From Tritrichomonas musculus (Eukaryota; Parabasalia; Tritrichomonadida; Tritrichomonadidae), in NCBI GenBank assembly GCA_039105265.1, contig JAPFFF010000388.1:1-23900 (forward strand): a stretch of DNA of 23,900 nt, given 5' to 3'. A model generated the notes under the pieces. The model saw only the letters and a list, made by a program, of their open reading frames with translations. It made no database searches and was not told where the DNA came from. Positions 10,441 to 20,800 of the stretch are shown here, piece after piece. The number at the start of each line of letters is the position of its first letter. Within the stretch, counting starts at the first letter, position 1. Position numbers and translations under genes: made by a program.

Positions 10441-11291
10441 GAGAACTGCAGTTGAATCATCAGATGCAACGAGAACTGCAGTTTAATAATAAGATGCAAC
10501 AAGAACTGCAGTTGAATCATCAGATGCAACGAGAACTGCAGTTGAATCATCAGATGCAACGAGAACTGCAGTTGAATCATCAGATACAGCGAGAACTGCA
10601 GTTGAATCATCAGATTCAACGAGAACTGCAGTTGAATCATCAGATTCAACGAGAACTGCAGTTGAATCATCAGATGCAACGAGAACTGCAGTTGAATCAT
10701 CAGATGCAACGAGAACTACAGTTGAATCATCAGATTCAACGAGAACTGCAGTTGAATCATCAGATTCAACGAGAACTGCAGTTGAATCATCAGATGCAAC
10801 GAGAACTGCAGTTGAATCATCAGATGCAACGAGAACTGCAGTTGAATCATCAGATTCAACGACAACTGCAGTTGAACCATCAGATTCAACGAGAACTGCA
10901 GTTGAATCATCAGATGCAACGAGAACTGCAGTTGAATCATCAGATGCAACGAGAACTGCAGTTGAATCATCAGATTCAACGAGAACTGCAGTTGAATCAT
11001 CAGATGCAACGAGAACTGCAGTTGAATCATCAGATTCAACGAGAACTGCAGTTGAATCATCAGATGCAACGAGAACTGCAGTTGAATCATCAGATGCAAC
11101 GAGAACTGCAGTTTAATAATAAGATGCAACGAGAACTGCAGTTGAATCATCAGATTCAACGAGAACTGCAGTTGAATCATCAGATGCAACGAGAACTGCA
11201 GTTGAATCATCAGATGCAGCGAGAACTGCAGTTTAATAATAAGATGAAACAAGAACTGCAGTTGAATCATCAGATGCAACGAGAACTGTAG
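7692..11291 (+). CDS. Open stretch F, 1199-codon Gln-rich decapeptide repeat
   Basis: Runs from after TAG 7689 to TAG 11289-11291. The first in-frame ATG is at 7734. It includes most of a 1440-bp (48-unit) tandem duplication, 7561-9000 and 9001-10440. The second copy has CAG (9129) where the first has TAG (7689), and GAC (9243) where the first has GAG (7803). The 8281-10640 part is copied at 19201-21560. An ATACAG unit near 10581 marks the block shared with 6441 and 21501. No non-repeat residues are present. Product unknown. Confidence 0.35.
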   Translation, partial: FNNKIQQELQLNHQMQRELQLNHQIQRELQLNHQMQRELQLNHQMQRELQLNHQIQRELQLNHQMQRELQLNHQIQRELQLNHQMQRELQLNHQIQRELQLNHQMQRELQLNHQIQRELQLNHQMQQELQLNHQIQRELQLNHQIQRELQLNHQIQRELQLNHQIQRELQLNHQIQRELQLNHQIQRELQLNHQMQRELQLNHQIQRELQLNHQMQRQLQLNHQMQRQLQLNHQIQRELQLNHQMQRELQLNHQIQRELQFNNKMKQELQLNHQMQRELQLNHQMQRELQLNHQMQRQLQLNHQMQRELQLNHQMQRELQFNNKMKQELQLNHQMQRQLQLNHQMQRELQLNHQMQRELQLNHQIQRELQLNHQIQRELQLNHQMQRELQLNHQMQRELQLNHQIQRELQLNHQIQRELQLNHQIQRELQLNHQMQRELQLNHQMQRELQFNNKIQQELQFNHKIQRELQFNHQIQRELQFNNKIQQELQLNHQMQRELQLNHQIQRELQLNHQMQRQLQLNHQMQRELQLNHQIQRELQLNHQMQRELQLNHQIQRELQLNHQMQRELQLNHQIQRELQLNHQMQRELQLNHQIQRELQLNHQMQQELQLNHQIQRELQLNHQIQRELQLNHQIQRELQLNHQIQRELQLNHQIQRELQLNHQIQRELQLNHQMQRELQLNHQIQRELQLNHQMQRQLQLNHQMQRQLQLNHQIQRELQLNHQMQRELQLNHQIQRELQFNNKMKQELQLNHQMQRELQLNHQMQRELQLNHQMQRQLQLNHQMQRELQLNHQMQRELQFNNKMKQELQLNHQMQRQLQLNHQMQRELQLNHQMQRELQLNHQIQRELQLNHQIQRELQLNHQMQRELQLNHQMQRELQLNHQIQRELQLNHQIQRELQLNHQIQRELQLNHQMQRELQLNHQMQRELQFNNKMQQELQLNHQMQRELQLNHQMQRELQLNHQIQRELQLNHQIQRELQLNHQIQRELQLNHQMQRELQLNHQMQRELQLNHQIQRELQLNHQIQRELQLNHQMQRELQLNHQMQRELQLNHQIQRQLQLNHQIQRELQLNHQMQRELQLNHQMQRELQLNHQIQRELQLNHQMQRELQLNHQIQRELQLNHQMQRELQLNHQMQRELQFNNKMQRELQLNHQIQRELQLNHQMQRELQLNHQMQRELQFNNKMKQELQLNHQMQREL

Positions 11292-11550
11292 TTGAATCAT
11301 CAGATGCAACGAGAACTGCAGTTGAATCATCAGATGCAACGAGAACTGCAGTTGAATCATCAGATGCAGCGAGAACTGCAGTTTAATAATAAGATGAAAC
11401 AAGAACTGCAGTTGAATCATCAGATGCAACGAGAACTGCAGTTGAATCATCAGATGCAGCGAGAACTGCAGTTTAATAATAAGATGAAACAAGAACTGCA
11501 GTTGAATCATCAGATTCAACGAGAACTGCAGTTGAATCATCAGATGCAAC
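9481..11550. repeat. Higher-order block, right copy (spacing 4,140 bp)
   Basis: Partner of 5341-7410. It carries the same TAG module at 11289 and the ATACAG unit near 10581. Divergence starts at 11551, where this copy has AAGAACTG and the left copy has GACAACTG (7411). Confidence 0.88.
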
Positions 11551-14500
11551 AAGAACTGCAGTTGAATCATCAGATGCAACGAGAACTGCAGTTGAATCAT
11601 CAGATGCAACGAGAACTGCAGTTGAATCATCAGATTCAACGAGAACTGCAGTTGAATCATCAGATGCAACGACAACTGCAGTTGAATCATCAGATTCAAC
11701 GAGAACTGCAGTTGAATCATCAGATTCAACGAGAACTGCAGTTGAATCATCAGATGCAACGAGAACTGCAGTTGAATCATCAGATTCAACGAGAACTGCA
11801 GTTTAATAATAAGATTCAACGAGAACTGCAGTTTAATAATAAGATGAAACAAGAACTGCAGTTGAATAATCAGATGCAACGAGAACTGCAGTTGAATCAT
11901 CAGATTCAACGACAACTGCAGTTGAATCATCAGATTCAACGAGAACTGCAGTTGAATCATCAGATGCAACGAGAACTGCAGTTGAATCATCAGATTCAAC
12001 GAGAACTGCAGTTTAATAATAAGATTCAACGAGAACTGCAGTTTAATAATAAGATGAAACAAGAACTGCAGTTGAATAATCAGATGCAACGAGAACTGCA
12101 GTTGAATCATCAGATGCAACGAGAACTGCAGTTGAATCATCAGATGCAACGAGAACTGCAGTTGAATCATCAGATTCAACGAGAACTGCAGTTGAATCAT
12201 CAGATGCAACGAGAACTGCAGTTGAATCATCAGATTCAACGAGAACTTCAGTTGAATCATCAGATTCAACGAGAACTGCAGTTGAATCATCAGATGCAAC
12301 GAGAACTGCAGTTGAATCATCAGATGAAACAAGAACTGCAGTTGAATCATCAGATGCAACGAGAACTGCAGTTGAATCATCAGATGCAACGAGAACTGCA
12401 GTTGAATCATCAGATGCAACGAGAACTGCAGTTGAATCATCAGATGCAACGAGAACTGCAGTTGAATCATCAGATGCAACGAGAACTGCAGTTGAATCAT
12501 CAGATTCAACGAGAACTGCAGTTGAATCATCAGATGCAACGAGAACTGCAGTTGAATCATCAGATGCAACGAGAACTGCAGTTGAATCATCAGATTCAAC
12601 GAGAACTGCAGTTGAATCATCAGATTCAACGAGAACTGCAGTTGAATCATCAGATTCAACGAGAACTGCAGTTGAATCATCAGATGCAACGACAACTGCA
12701 GTTGAATCATCAGATGCAACGACAACTGCAGTTGAATCATCAGATGCAACGAGAACTGCAGTTGAATCATCAGATGCAACGAGAACTGCAGTTTAATAAT
12801 AAGATTCAACGAGAACTGCAGTTGAATCATCAGATGAAACAAGAACTGCAGTTGAATCATCAGATGCAACAAGAACTGCAGTTGAATCATCAGATTCAAC
12901 GAGAACTGCAGTTGAATCATCAGATTCAACGAGAACTGCAGTTGAACCATCAGATTCAACGAGAACTACAGTTGAATCATCAGATTCAACGAGAACTGCA
13001 GTTGAATCATCAGATTCAACGAGAACTACAGTTGAATCATCAGATTCAACGAGAACTGCAGTTGAATCATCAGATGCAACGAGAACTACAGTTGAATCAT
13101 CAGATTCAACGAGAACTGCAGTTGAATCATCAGATGCAACGACAACTGCAGTTGAATCATCAGATGCAACGACAACTGCAGTTGAATCATCAGATTCAAC
13201 GAGAACTGCAGTTGAATCATCAGATGCAACGAGAACTGCAGTTGAATCATCAGATTCAACGAGAACTGCAGTTGAATCATCAGATGCAACAAGAACTGCA
13301 GTTGAATCATCAGATTCAACGAGAACTGCAGTTGAATCATCAGATGCAACGAGAACTGCAGTTGAATCATCAGATGCAACGAGAACTGCAGTTGAATCAT
13401 CAGATGCAACGAGAACTGCAGTTGAATCATCAGATGCAACGAGAACTGCAGTTTAATAATAAGATTCAACAAGAACTGCAGTTTAATCATAAGATTCAAC
13501 GAGAACTGCAGTTTAATCATAAGATTCAACGAGAACTGCAGTTTAATAATAAGATTCAACAAGAACTGCAGTTGAATCATCAGATGCAACGAGAACTGCA
13601 GTTGAATCATCAGATTCAACGAGAACTGCAGTTGAATCATCAGATTCAACGAGAACTGCAGTTGAATCATCAGATGCAACGAGAACTGCAGTTGAATCAT
13701 CAGATGCAACGAGAACTGCAGTTGAATCATCAGATGCAACGAGAACTGCAGTTGAATCATCAGATTCAACGAGAACTGCAGTTGAATCATCAGATGCAAC
13801 GAGAACTGCAGTTGAATCATCAGATTCAACGAGAACTGCAGTTGAATCATCAGATGCAACGAGAACTACAGTTGAATCATCAGATTCAACGAGAACTGCA
13901 GTTGAATCATCAGATGCAACGAGAACTACAGTTGAATCATCAGATTCAACGAGAACTGCAGTTGAATCATCAGATGCAACAAGAACTGCAGTTGAATCAT
14001 CAGATTCAACGAGAACTGCAGTTGAATCATCAGATTCAACGAGAACTGCAGTTGAACCATCAGATTCAACGAGAACTACAGTTGAATCATCAGATTCAAC
14101 GAGAACTGCAGTTGAATCATCAGATTCAACGAGAACTACAGTTGAATCATCAGATGCAACGAGAACTGCAGTTGAATCATCAGATGCAACGAGAACTGCA
14201 GTTGAATCATCAGATGCAACGAGAACTGCAGTTGAATCATCAGATTCAACGAGAACTGCAGTTGAATCATCAGATGCAACGAGAACTGCAGTTGAATCAT
14301 CAGATGCAACGACAACTGCAGTTGAATCATCAGATGCAACGAGAACTGCAGTTGAATCATCAGATGCAACGAGAACTGCAGTTGAATCATCAGATGCAAC
14401 GAGAACTGCAGTTGAATCATCAGATGCAGCGAGAACTGCAGTTGAATCATCAGATTCAACGACAACTGCAGTTGAACCATCAGATGCAACAAGAACTGCA

Positions 14501-14921
14501 GTTGAATCATCAGATGCAACGAGAACTGCAGTTGAATCATCAGATGCAGCGAGAACTGCAGTTGAATCATCAGATTCAACGACAACTGCAGTTGAACCAT
14601 CAGATGCAACAAGAACTGCAGTTGAATCATCAGATGCAACGAGAACTGCAGTTGAATCATCAGATGCAACGAGAACTGCAGTTGAATCATCAGATGCAGC
14701 GAGAACTGCAGTTGAATCATCAGATGCAGCGAGAACTGCAGTTGAATCATCAGATTCAACGACAACTGCAGTTGAACCATCAGATGCAACGAGAACTGCA
14801 GTTGAATCATCAGATGCAACGAGAACTGCAGTTGAATCATCAGATGCAACGAGAACTGCAGTTGAATCATCAGATGCAGCGAGAACTGCAGTTGAATCAT
14901 CAGATTCAACGACAACTGTAG
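11292..14921 (+). CDS. Open stretch G, 1209-codon Gln-rich decapeptide repeat
   Basis: Runs from after TAG 11289 to TAG 14919-14921, first ATG at 11304. It carries the only LNNQ units of the left half (near 11862 and 12072), in a local repeat spaced 210 bp apart. A silent CTTCAG lies at 12241. It holds a third copy of the 1921-2820 block at 12661-13560, then an I/M alternating part with silent CTA codons. From about 14401 it enters a sub-array with AAC and CAGC codons and RQ/QQ variants, where stops become frequent. Function unknown. Confidence 0.35.
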   Translation: MNHQMQRELQLNHQMQRELQLNHQMQRELQFNNKMKQELQLNHQMQRELQLNHQMQRELQFNNKMKQELQLNHQIQRELQLNHQMQQELQLNHQMQRELQLNHQMQRELQLNHQIQRELQLNHQMQRQLQLNHQIQRELQLNHQIQRELQLNHQMQRELQLNHQIQRELQFNNKIQRELQFNNKMKQELQLNNQMQRELQLNHQIQRQLQLNHQIQRELQLNHQMQRELQLNHQIQRELQFNNKIQRELQFNNKMKQELQLNNQMQRELQLNHQMQRELQLNHQMQRELQLNHQIQRELQLNHQMQRELQLNHQIQRELQLNHQIQRELQLNHQMQRELQLNHQMKQELQLNHQMQRELQLNHQMQRELQLNHQMQRELQLNHQMQRELQLNHQMQRELQLNHQIQRELQLNHQMQRELQLNHQMQRELQLNHQIQRELQLNHQIQRELQLNHQIQRELQLNHQMQRQLQLNHQMQRQLQLNHQMQRELQLNHQMQRELQFNNKIQRELQLNHQMKQELQLNHQMQQELQLNHQIQRELQLNHQIQRELQLNHQIQRELQLNHQIQRELQLNHQIQRELQLNHQIQRELQLNHQMQRELQLNHQIQRELQLNHQMQRQLQLNHQMQRQLQLNHQIQRELQLNHQMQRELQLNHQIQRELQLNHQMQQELQLNHQIQRELQLNHQMQRELQLNHQMQRELQLNHQMQRELQLNHQMQRELQFNNKIQQELQFNHKIQRELQFNHKIQRELQFNNKIQQELQLNHQMQRELQLNHQIQRELQLNHQIQRELQLNHQMQRELQLNHQMQRELQLNHQMQRELQLNHQIQRELQLNHQMQRELQLNHQIQRELQLNHQMQRELQLNHQIQRELQLNHQMQRELQLNHQIQRELQLNHQMQQELQLNHQIQRELQLNHQIQRELQLNHQIQRELQLNHQIQRELQLNHQIQRELQLNHQMQRELQLNHQMQRELQLNHQMQRELQLNHQIQRELQLNHQMQRELQLNHQMQRQLQLNHQMQRELQLNHQMQRELQLNHQMQRELQLNHQMQRELQLNHQIQRQLQLNHQMQQELQLNHQMQRELQLNHQMQRELQLNHQIQRQLQLNHQMQQELQLNHQMQRELQLNHQMQRELQLNHQMQRELQLNHQMQRELQLNHQIQRQLQLNHQMQRELQLNHQMQRELQLNHQMQRELQLNHQMQRELQLNHQIQRQL
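11581..12440. repeat. LNNQ-bearing block, left copy (spacing 11,460 bp)
   Basis: Matches 23041-23900 with no difference found. It includes an internal repeat: about 175 bp at 11731-11905 recur at 11941-12115 (spacing 210 bp), each with FNNKIQ, FNNKMKQE and the rare LNNQ unit. The silent CTTCAG unit at 12241 is a further shared marker. Confidence 0.87.
12661..13560. repeat. Third copy of the 1921-2820 block
   Basis: About 900 bp that follows 1921-2820 at 10,740 bp spacing, and 16921-17820 at 4,260 bp. Shared markers are the RQ pair, FNNKIQ followed by LNHQMKQE, the CTA units (12961, 13021, 13081) and entry into the F-rich cassette. Differences include CAG at the codon matching TAG 2799, and AAG for CAG in the third cassette unit. 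The window therefore holds three related copies in which the TAG state is private to one. Confidence 0.85.
13452..13571 (+). repeat. F-rich cassette variant with two FNHK units
   Basis: Same four-unit cassette, but the third unit is FNHK (AAG) rather than FNHQ (CAG). This is the only copy seen with this state, and it lies in the third copy of the 1921-2820 block. Confidence 0.8.
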
Positions 14922-15360
14922 TTGAATCATCAGATGCAGCGAGAACTGCAGTTGAATCATCAGATGCAACGAGAACTGCAGTTGAATCATCAGATTCAAC
15001 GAGAACTGTAGTTGAATCATCAGATGCAACGAGAACTGCAGTTGAATCATCAGATGCAACGACAACTGTAGTTGAATCATCAGATGCAACGAGAACTGCA
15101 GTTGAATCATCAGATGCAACGAGAACTGCAGTTGAACCATCAGATGCAACGAGAACTGCAGTTGAATCATCAGATTCAACGACAACTGCAGTTGAACCAT
15201 CAGATGCAACAAGAACTGCAGTTGAATCATCAGATTCAACGACAACTGTAGTTGAATCATCAGATGCAACGAGAACTGCAGTTGAATCATCAGATGCAAC
15301 GAGAACTGCAGTTGAATCATCAGATGCAGCGAGAACTGCAGTTGAATCATCAGATTCAAC
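14401..15360. repeat. Distinct sub-array rich in AAC, CAGC, RQ and QQ units
   Basis: A short module recurs at 14431, 14551, 14731, 14851, 15151 and 15331: an I unit, then GACAACTG (RQ), often followed by GAACCAT and then AAGAACTG. The first two copies are exactly 120 bp apart. The same module appears at 331. No FNNK units and no CTACAG units occur here, unlike the rest of the array, and four of the twelve in-frame stops fall here. It lies just before the 15,000-bp duplicate and may be an old junction. Confidence 0.75.
14922..15251 (+). pseudogene. Stop-rich segment of the repeat frame
   Basis: Within 330 bp the + frame meets TAG at 15009, 15069 and 15249, directly after the TAG at 14919. All replace the last Gln codon of a unit (CTGCAG to CTGTAG), three of the four in the GACAACTG (RQ) background. 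This is the densest stop cluster in the window. Under the standard code no useful open frame exists here. Under a UAR=Gln code it reads straight through as decapeptides. Units here are ordinary otherwise and in register. It could be a decayed part of the array, or simply a local spread of one TAG-bearing unit by short-range duplication. Confidence 0.35.
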
Positions 15361-17829
15361 GACAACTGCAGTTGAACCATCAGATGCAACAAGAACTGCA
15401 GTTGAATCATCAGATGCAACGAGAACTGCAGTTGAATCATCAGATGCAACGAGAACTGCAGTTGAATCATCAGATGCAGCGAGAACTGCAGTTGAATCAT
15501 CAGATGCAACGAGAACTGCAGTTGAATCATCAGATGCAGCGAGAACTGCAGTTGAATCATCAGATTCAACGAGAACTGCAGTTGAATCATCAGATTCAAC
15601 GAGAACTGCAGTTGAATCATCAGATTCAACGAGAACTGCAGTTGAATCATCAGATGCAACGAGAACTGCAGTTGAATCATCAGATTCAACGAGAACTGCA
15701 GTTGAATCATCAGATGCAACGAGAACTGCAGTTGAACCATCAGATTCAACGAGAACTGCAGTTGAATCATCAGATGCAACGAGAACTACAGTTGAATCAT
15801 CAGATTCAACGAGAACTGCAGTTGAATCATCAGATGCAACGAGAACTACAGTTGAATCATCAGATGCAACGAGAACTGCAGTTGAATCATCAGATGCAAC
15901 GAGAACTGCAGTTGAATCATCAGATGCAACGAGAACTGCAGTTGAATCATCAGATGCAACGAGAACTGCAGTTGAATCATCAGATTCAACGAGAACTGAA
16001 GTTTAATAATAAGATGAAACAAGAACTGCAGTTGAATCATCAGATTCAACGAGAACTGCAGTTGAATCATCAGATGCAACGAGAACTGCAGTTGAATCAT
16101 CAGATGCAACGAGAACTGCAGTTGAATCATCAGATTCAACGAGAACTGCAGTTGAATCATCAGATGCAACGAGAACTGCAGTTGAATCATCAGATGAAAT
16201 AAGAACTGCAGTTGAATCATCAGATTCAACGAGAACTGCAGTTGAACCATCAGATTCAACGAGAACTGCAGTTGAATCATCAGATGCAACGACAACTGCA
16301 GTTGAATCATCAGATGCAACGAGAACTGCAGTTGAATCATCAGATGCAACGAGAACTGCAGTTGAATCATCAGATTCAACGAGAACTGCAGTTGAATCAT
16401 CAGATGCAACGACAACTGCAGTTGAATCATCAGATGCAACGAGAACTGCAGTTGAATCATCAGATGCAACGAGAACTGCAGTTGAATCATCAGATTCAAC
16501 GAGAACTGCAGTTGAACCATCAGATTCAACGAGAACTGCAGTTGAATCATCAGATGCAACGAGAACTACAGTTGAATCATCAGATTCAACGAGAACTGCA
16601 GTTGAATCATCAGATGCAACGAGAACTACAGTTGAATCATCAGATTCAACGAGAACTGCAGTTGAATCATCAGATGCAACAAGAACTGCAGTTGAATCAT
16701 CAGATTCAACGAGAACTGCAGTTGAATCATCAGATTCAACGAGAACTGCAGTTGAACCATCAGATTCAACGAGAACTACAGTTGAATCATCAGATTCAAC
16801 GAGAACTGCAGTTGAATCATCAGATTCAACGAGAACTACAGTTGAATCATCAGATTCAACGAGAACTGCAGTTGAATCATCAGATGCAACGAGAACTACA
16901 GTTGAATCATCAGATTCAACGAGAACTGCAGTTGAATCATCAGATGCAACGACAACTGCAGTTGAATCATCAGATGCAACGAGAACTGCAGTTGAATCAT
17001 CAGATGCAACGAGAACTGCAGTTGAATCATCAGATGCAACGAGAACTGCAGTTTAATAATAAGATTCAACGAGAACTGCAGTTGAATCATCAGATGAAAC
17101 AAGAACTGCAGTTGAATCATCAGATGCAACAAGAACTGCAGTTGAATCATCAGATTCAACGAGAACTGCAGTTGAATCATCAGATTCAACGAGAACTGCA
17201 GTTGAACCATCAGATTCAACGAGAACTACAGTTGAATCATCAGATTCAACGAGAACTGCAGTTGAATCATCAGATTCAACGAGAACTACAGTTGAATCAT
17301 CAGATTCAACGAGAACTGCAGTTGAATCATCAGATGCAACGAGAACTACAGTTGAATCATCAGATTCAACGAGAACTGCAGTTGAATCATCAGATGCAAC
17401 GACAACTGCAGTTGAATCATCAGATGCAACGACAACTGCAGTTGAATCATCAGATTCAACGAGAACTGCAGTTGAATCATCAGATGCAACGAGAACTGCA
17501 GTTGAATCATCAGATTCAACGAGAACTGCAGTTGAATCATCAGATGCAACAAGAACTGCAGTTGAATCATCAGATTCAACGAGAACTGCAGTTGAATCAT
17601 CAGATGCAACGAGAACTGCAGTTGAATCATCAGATGCAACGAGAACTGCAGTTGAATCATCAGATGCAACGAGAACTGCAGTTGAATCATCAGATGCAAC
17701 GAGAACTGCAGTTTAATAATAAGATTCAACAAGAACTGCAGTTTAATCATAAGATTCAACGAGAACTGCAGTTTAATCATCAGATTCAACGAGAACTGCA
17801 GTTTAATAATAAGATTCAACAAGAACTGC
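15245..17829. repeat. Large duplicated block, right copy (spacing 15,000 bp)
   Basis: Partner of 245-2829. It lies exactly 500 units downstream, sharing the TAA (16200), the rare CTGAAG junction and the order of M, I, RQ, QQ and CTA units. It ends where an additional FNNKIQQE unit has been inserted in the F-rich cassette. Confidence 0.9.
15252..16202 (+). CDS. Open stretch H, 316-codon copy of stretch B
   Basis: Same length and stop as the stretch at 252-1202, exactly 15,000 bp (500 units) away. The first ATG is at 15264. The one difference I found is CTG here at 15396, where the upstream copy has ATG (396). It shares the rare CTGAAG unit near 16000 and the TAA at 16200-16202. A nonsense codon carried through a large duplication shows that the interrupted state was at least tolerated long enough to be copied. 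Function unknown. Confidence 0.3.
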   Translation: MNHQMQRELQLNHQMQRELQLNHQMQRELQLNHQIQRQLQLNHQMQQELQLNHQMQRELQLNHQMQRELQLNHQMQRELQLNHQMQRELQLNHQMQRELQLNHQIQRELQLNHQIQRELQLNHQIQRELQLNHQMQRELQLNHQIQRELQLNHQMQRELQLNHQIQRELQLNHQMQRELQLNHQIQRELQLNHQMQRELQLNHQMQRELQLNHQMQRELQLNHQMQRELQLNHQMQRELQLNHQIQRELKFNNKMKQELQLNHQIQRELQLNHQMQRELQLNHQMQRELQLNHQIQRELQLNHQMQRELQLNHQMK

Positions 17830-20800
17830 AGTTTAATAATAAGATTCAACAAGAACTGCAGTTGAATCATCAGATGCAACGAGAACTGCAGTTGAATCAT
17901 CAGATTCAACGAGAACTGCAGTTGAATCATCAGATTCAACGAGAACTGCAGTTGAATCATCAGATGCAACGAGAACTGCAGTTGAATCATCAGATGCAAC
18001 GAGAACTGCAGTTGAATCATCAGATTCAACGAGAACTGCAGTTGAATCATCAGATGCAACGAGAACTGCAGTTGAATCATCAGATGCAACGAGAACTGCA
18101 GTTGAATCATCAGATTCAACGAGAACTGCAGTTGAATCATCAGATGCAACGAGAACTGCAGTTGAACCATCAGATTCAACGAGAACTGCAGTTGAATCAT
18201 CAGATGCAACGAGAACTACAGTTGAATCATCAGATTCAACGAGAACTGCAGTTGAATCATCAGATGCAACAAGAACTGCAGTTGAATCATCAGATTCAAC
18301 GAGAACTGCAGTTGAATCATCAGATTCAACGAGAACTGCAGTTGAACCATCAGATTCAACGAGAACTACAGTTGAATCATCAGATTCAACGAGAACTGCA
18401 GTTGAATCATCAGATTCAACGAGAACTACAGTTGAATCATCAGATTCAACGAGAACTGCAGTTGAATCATCAGATGCAACGAGAACTACAGTTGAATCAT
18501 CAGATTCAACGAGAACTGCAGTTGAATCATCAGATGCAACGACAACTGCAGTTGAATCATCAGATGCAACGACAACTGCAGTTGAATCATCAGATTCAAC
18601 GAGAACTGCAGTTTAATAATAAGATGAAACAAGAACTGCAGTTGAATCATCAGATGCAACGAGAACTGCAGTTGAATCATCAGATGCAACGAGAACTGCA
18701 GTTGAATCATCAGATGCAACGACAACTGCAGTTGAATCATCAGATGCAACGAGAACTGCAGTTGAATCATCAGATGCAACGAGAACTGCAGTTTAATAAT
18801 AAGATGAAACAAGAACTGCAGTTGAATCATCAGATGCAACGACAACTGCAGTTGAATCATCAGATGCAACGAGAACTGCAGTTGAATCATCAGATGCAAC
18901 GAGAACTGCAGTTGAATCATCAGATTCAACGAGAACTGCAGTTGAATCATCAGATTCAACGAGAACTGCAGTTGAATCATCAGATGCAACGAGAACTGCA
19001 GTTGAATCATCAGATGCAACGAGAACTACAGTTGAATCATCAGATTCAACGAGAACTGCAGTTGAACCATCAGATTCAACGAGAACTGCAGTTGAACCAT
19101 CAGATTCAACGAGAACTGCAGTTGAATCATCAGATGCAACGAGAACTGCAGTTGAATCATCAGATGCAACGAGAACTGCAGTTTAATAATAAGATTCAAC
19201 AAGAACTACAGTTGAATCATCAGATTCAACGAGAACTGCAGTTGAATCATCAGATGCAACGACAACTGCAGTTGAATCATCAGATGCAACGACAACTGCA
19301 GTTGAATCATCAGATTCAACGAGAACTGCAGTTGAATCATCAGATGCAACGAGAACTGCAGTTGAATCATCAGATTCAACGAGAACTGCAGTTTAATAAT
19401 AAGATGAAACAAGAACTGCAGTTGAATCATCAGATGCAACGAGAACTGCAGTTGAATCATCAGATGCAACGAGAACTGCAGTTGAATCATCAGATGCAAC
19501 GACAACTGCAGTTGAATCATCAGATGCAACGAGAACTGCAGTTGAATCATCAGATGCAACGAGAACTGCAGTTTAATAATAAGATGAAACAAGAACTGCA
19601 GTTGAATCATCAGATGCAACGACAACTGCAGTTGAATCATCAGATGCAACGAGAACTGCAGTTGAATCATCAGATGCAACGAGAACTGCAGTTGAATCAT
19701 CAGATTCAACGAGAACTGCAGTTGAATCATCAGATTCAACGAGAACTGCAGTTGAATCATCAGATGCAACGAGAACTGCAGTTGAATCATCAGATGCAAC
19801 GAGAACTACAGTTGAATCATCAGATTCAACGAGAACTGCAGTTGAACCATCAGATTCAACGAGAACTGCAGTTGAACCATCAGATTCAACGAGAACTGCA
19901 GTTGAATCATCAGATGCAACGAGAACTGCAGTTGAATCATCAGATGCAACGAGAACTGCAGTTTAATAATAAGATTCAACAAGAACTGCAGTTTAATCAT
20001 AAGATTCAACGAGAACTGCAGTTTAATCATCAGATTCAACGAGAACTGCAGTTTAATAATAAGATTCAACAAGAACTGCAGTTGAATCATCAGATGCAAC
20101 GAGAACTGCAGTTGAATCATCAGATTCAACGAGAACTGCAGTTGAATCATCAGATGCAACGAGAACTGCAGTTGAATCATCAGATGCAACGAGAACTGCA
20201 GTTGAATCATCAGATTCAACGAGAACTGCAGTTGAATCATCAGATGCAACGAGAACTGCAGTTGAACCATCAGATTCAACGAGAACTGCAGTTGAATCAT
20301 CAGATGCAACGAGAACTACAGTTGAATCATCAGATTCAACGAGAACTGCAGTTGAATCATCAGATGCAACGAGAACTACAGTTGAATCATCAGATTCAAC
20401 GAGAACTGCAGTTGAATCATCAGATGCAACAAGAACTGCAGTTGAATCATCAGATTCAACGAGAACTGCAGTTGAATCATCAGATTCAACGAGAACTGCA
20501 GTTGAACCATCAGATTCAACGAGAACTACAGTTGAATCATCAGATTCAACGAGAACTGCAGTTGAATCATCAGATTCAACGAGAACTACAGTTGAATCAT
20601 CAGATTCAACGAGAACTGCAGTTGAATCATCAGATGCAACGAGAACTACAGTTGAATCATCAGATTCAACGAGAACTGCAGTTGAATCATCAGATGCAAC
20701 GACAACTGCAGTTGAATCATCAGATGCAACGACAACTGCAGTTGAATCATCAGATTCAACGAGAACTGCAGTTGAATCATCAGATGCAACGAGAACTGCA

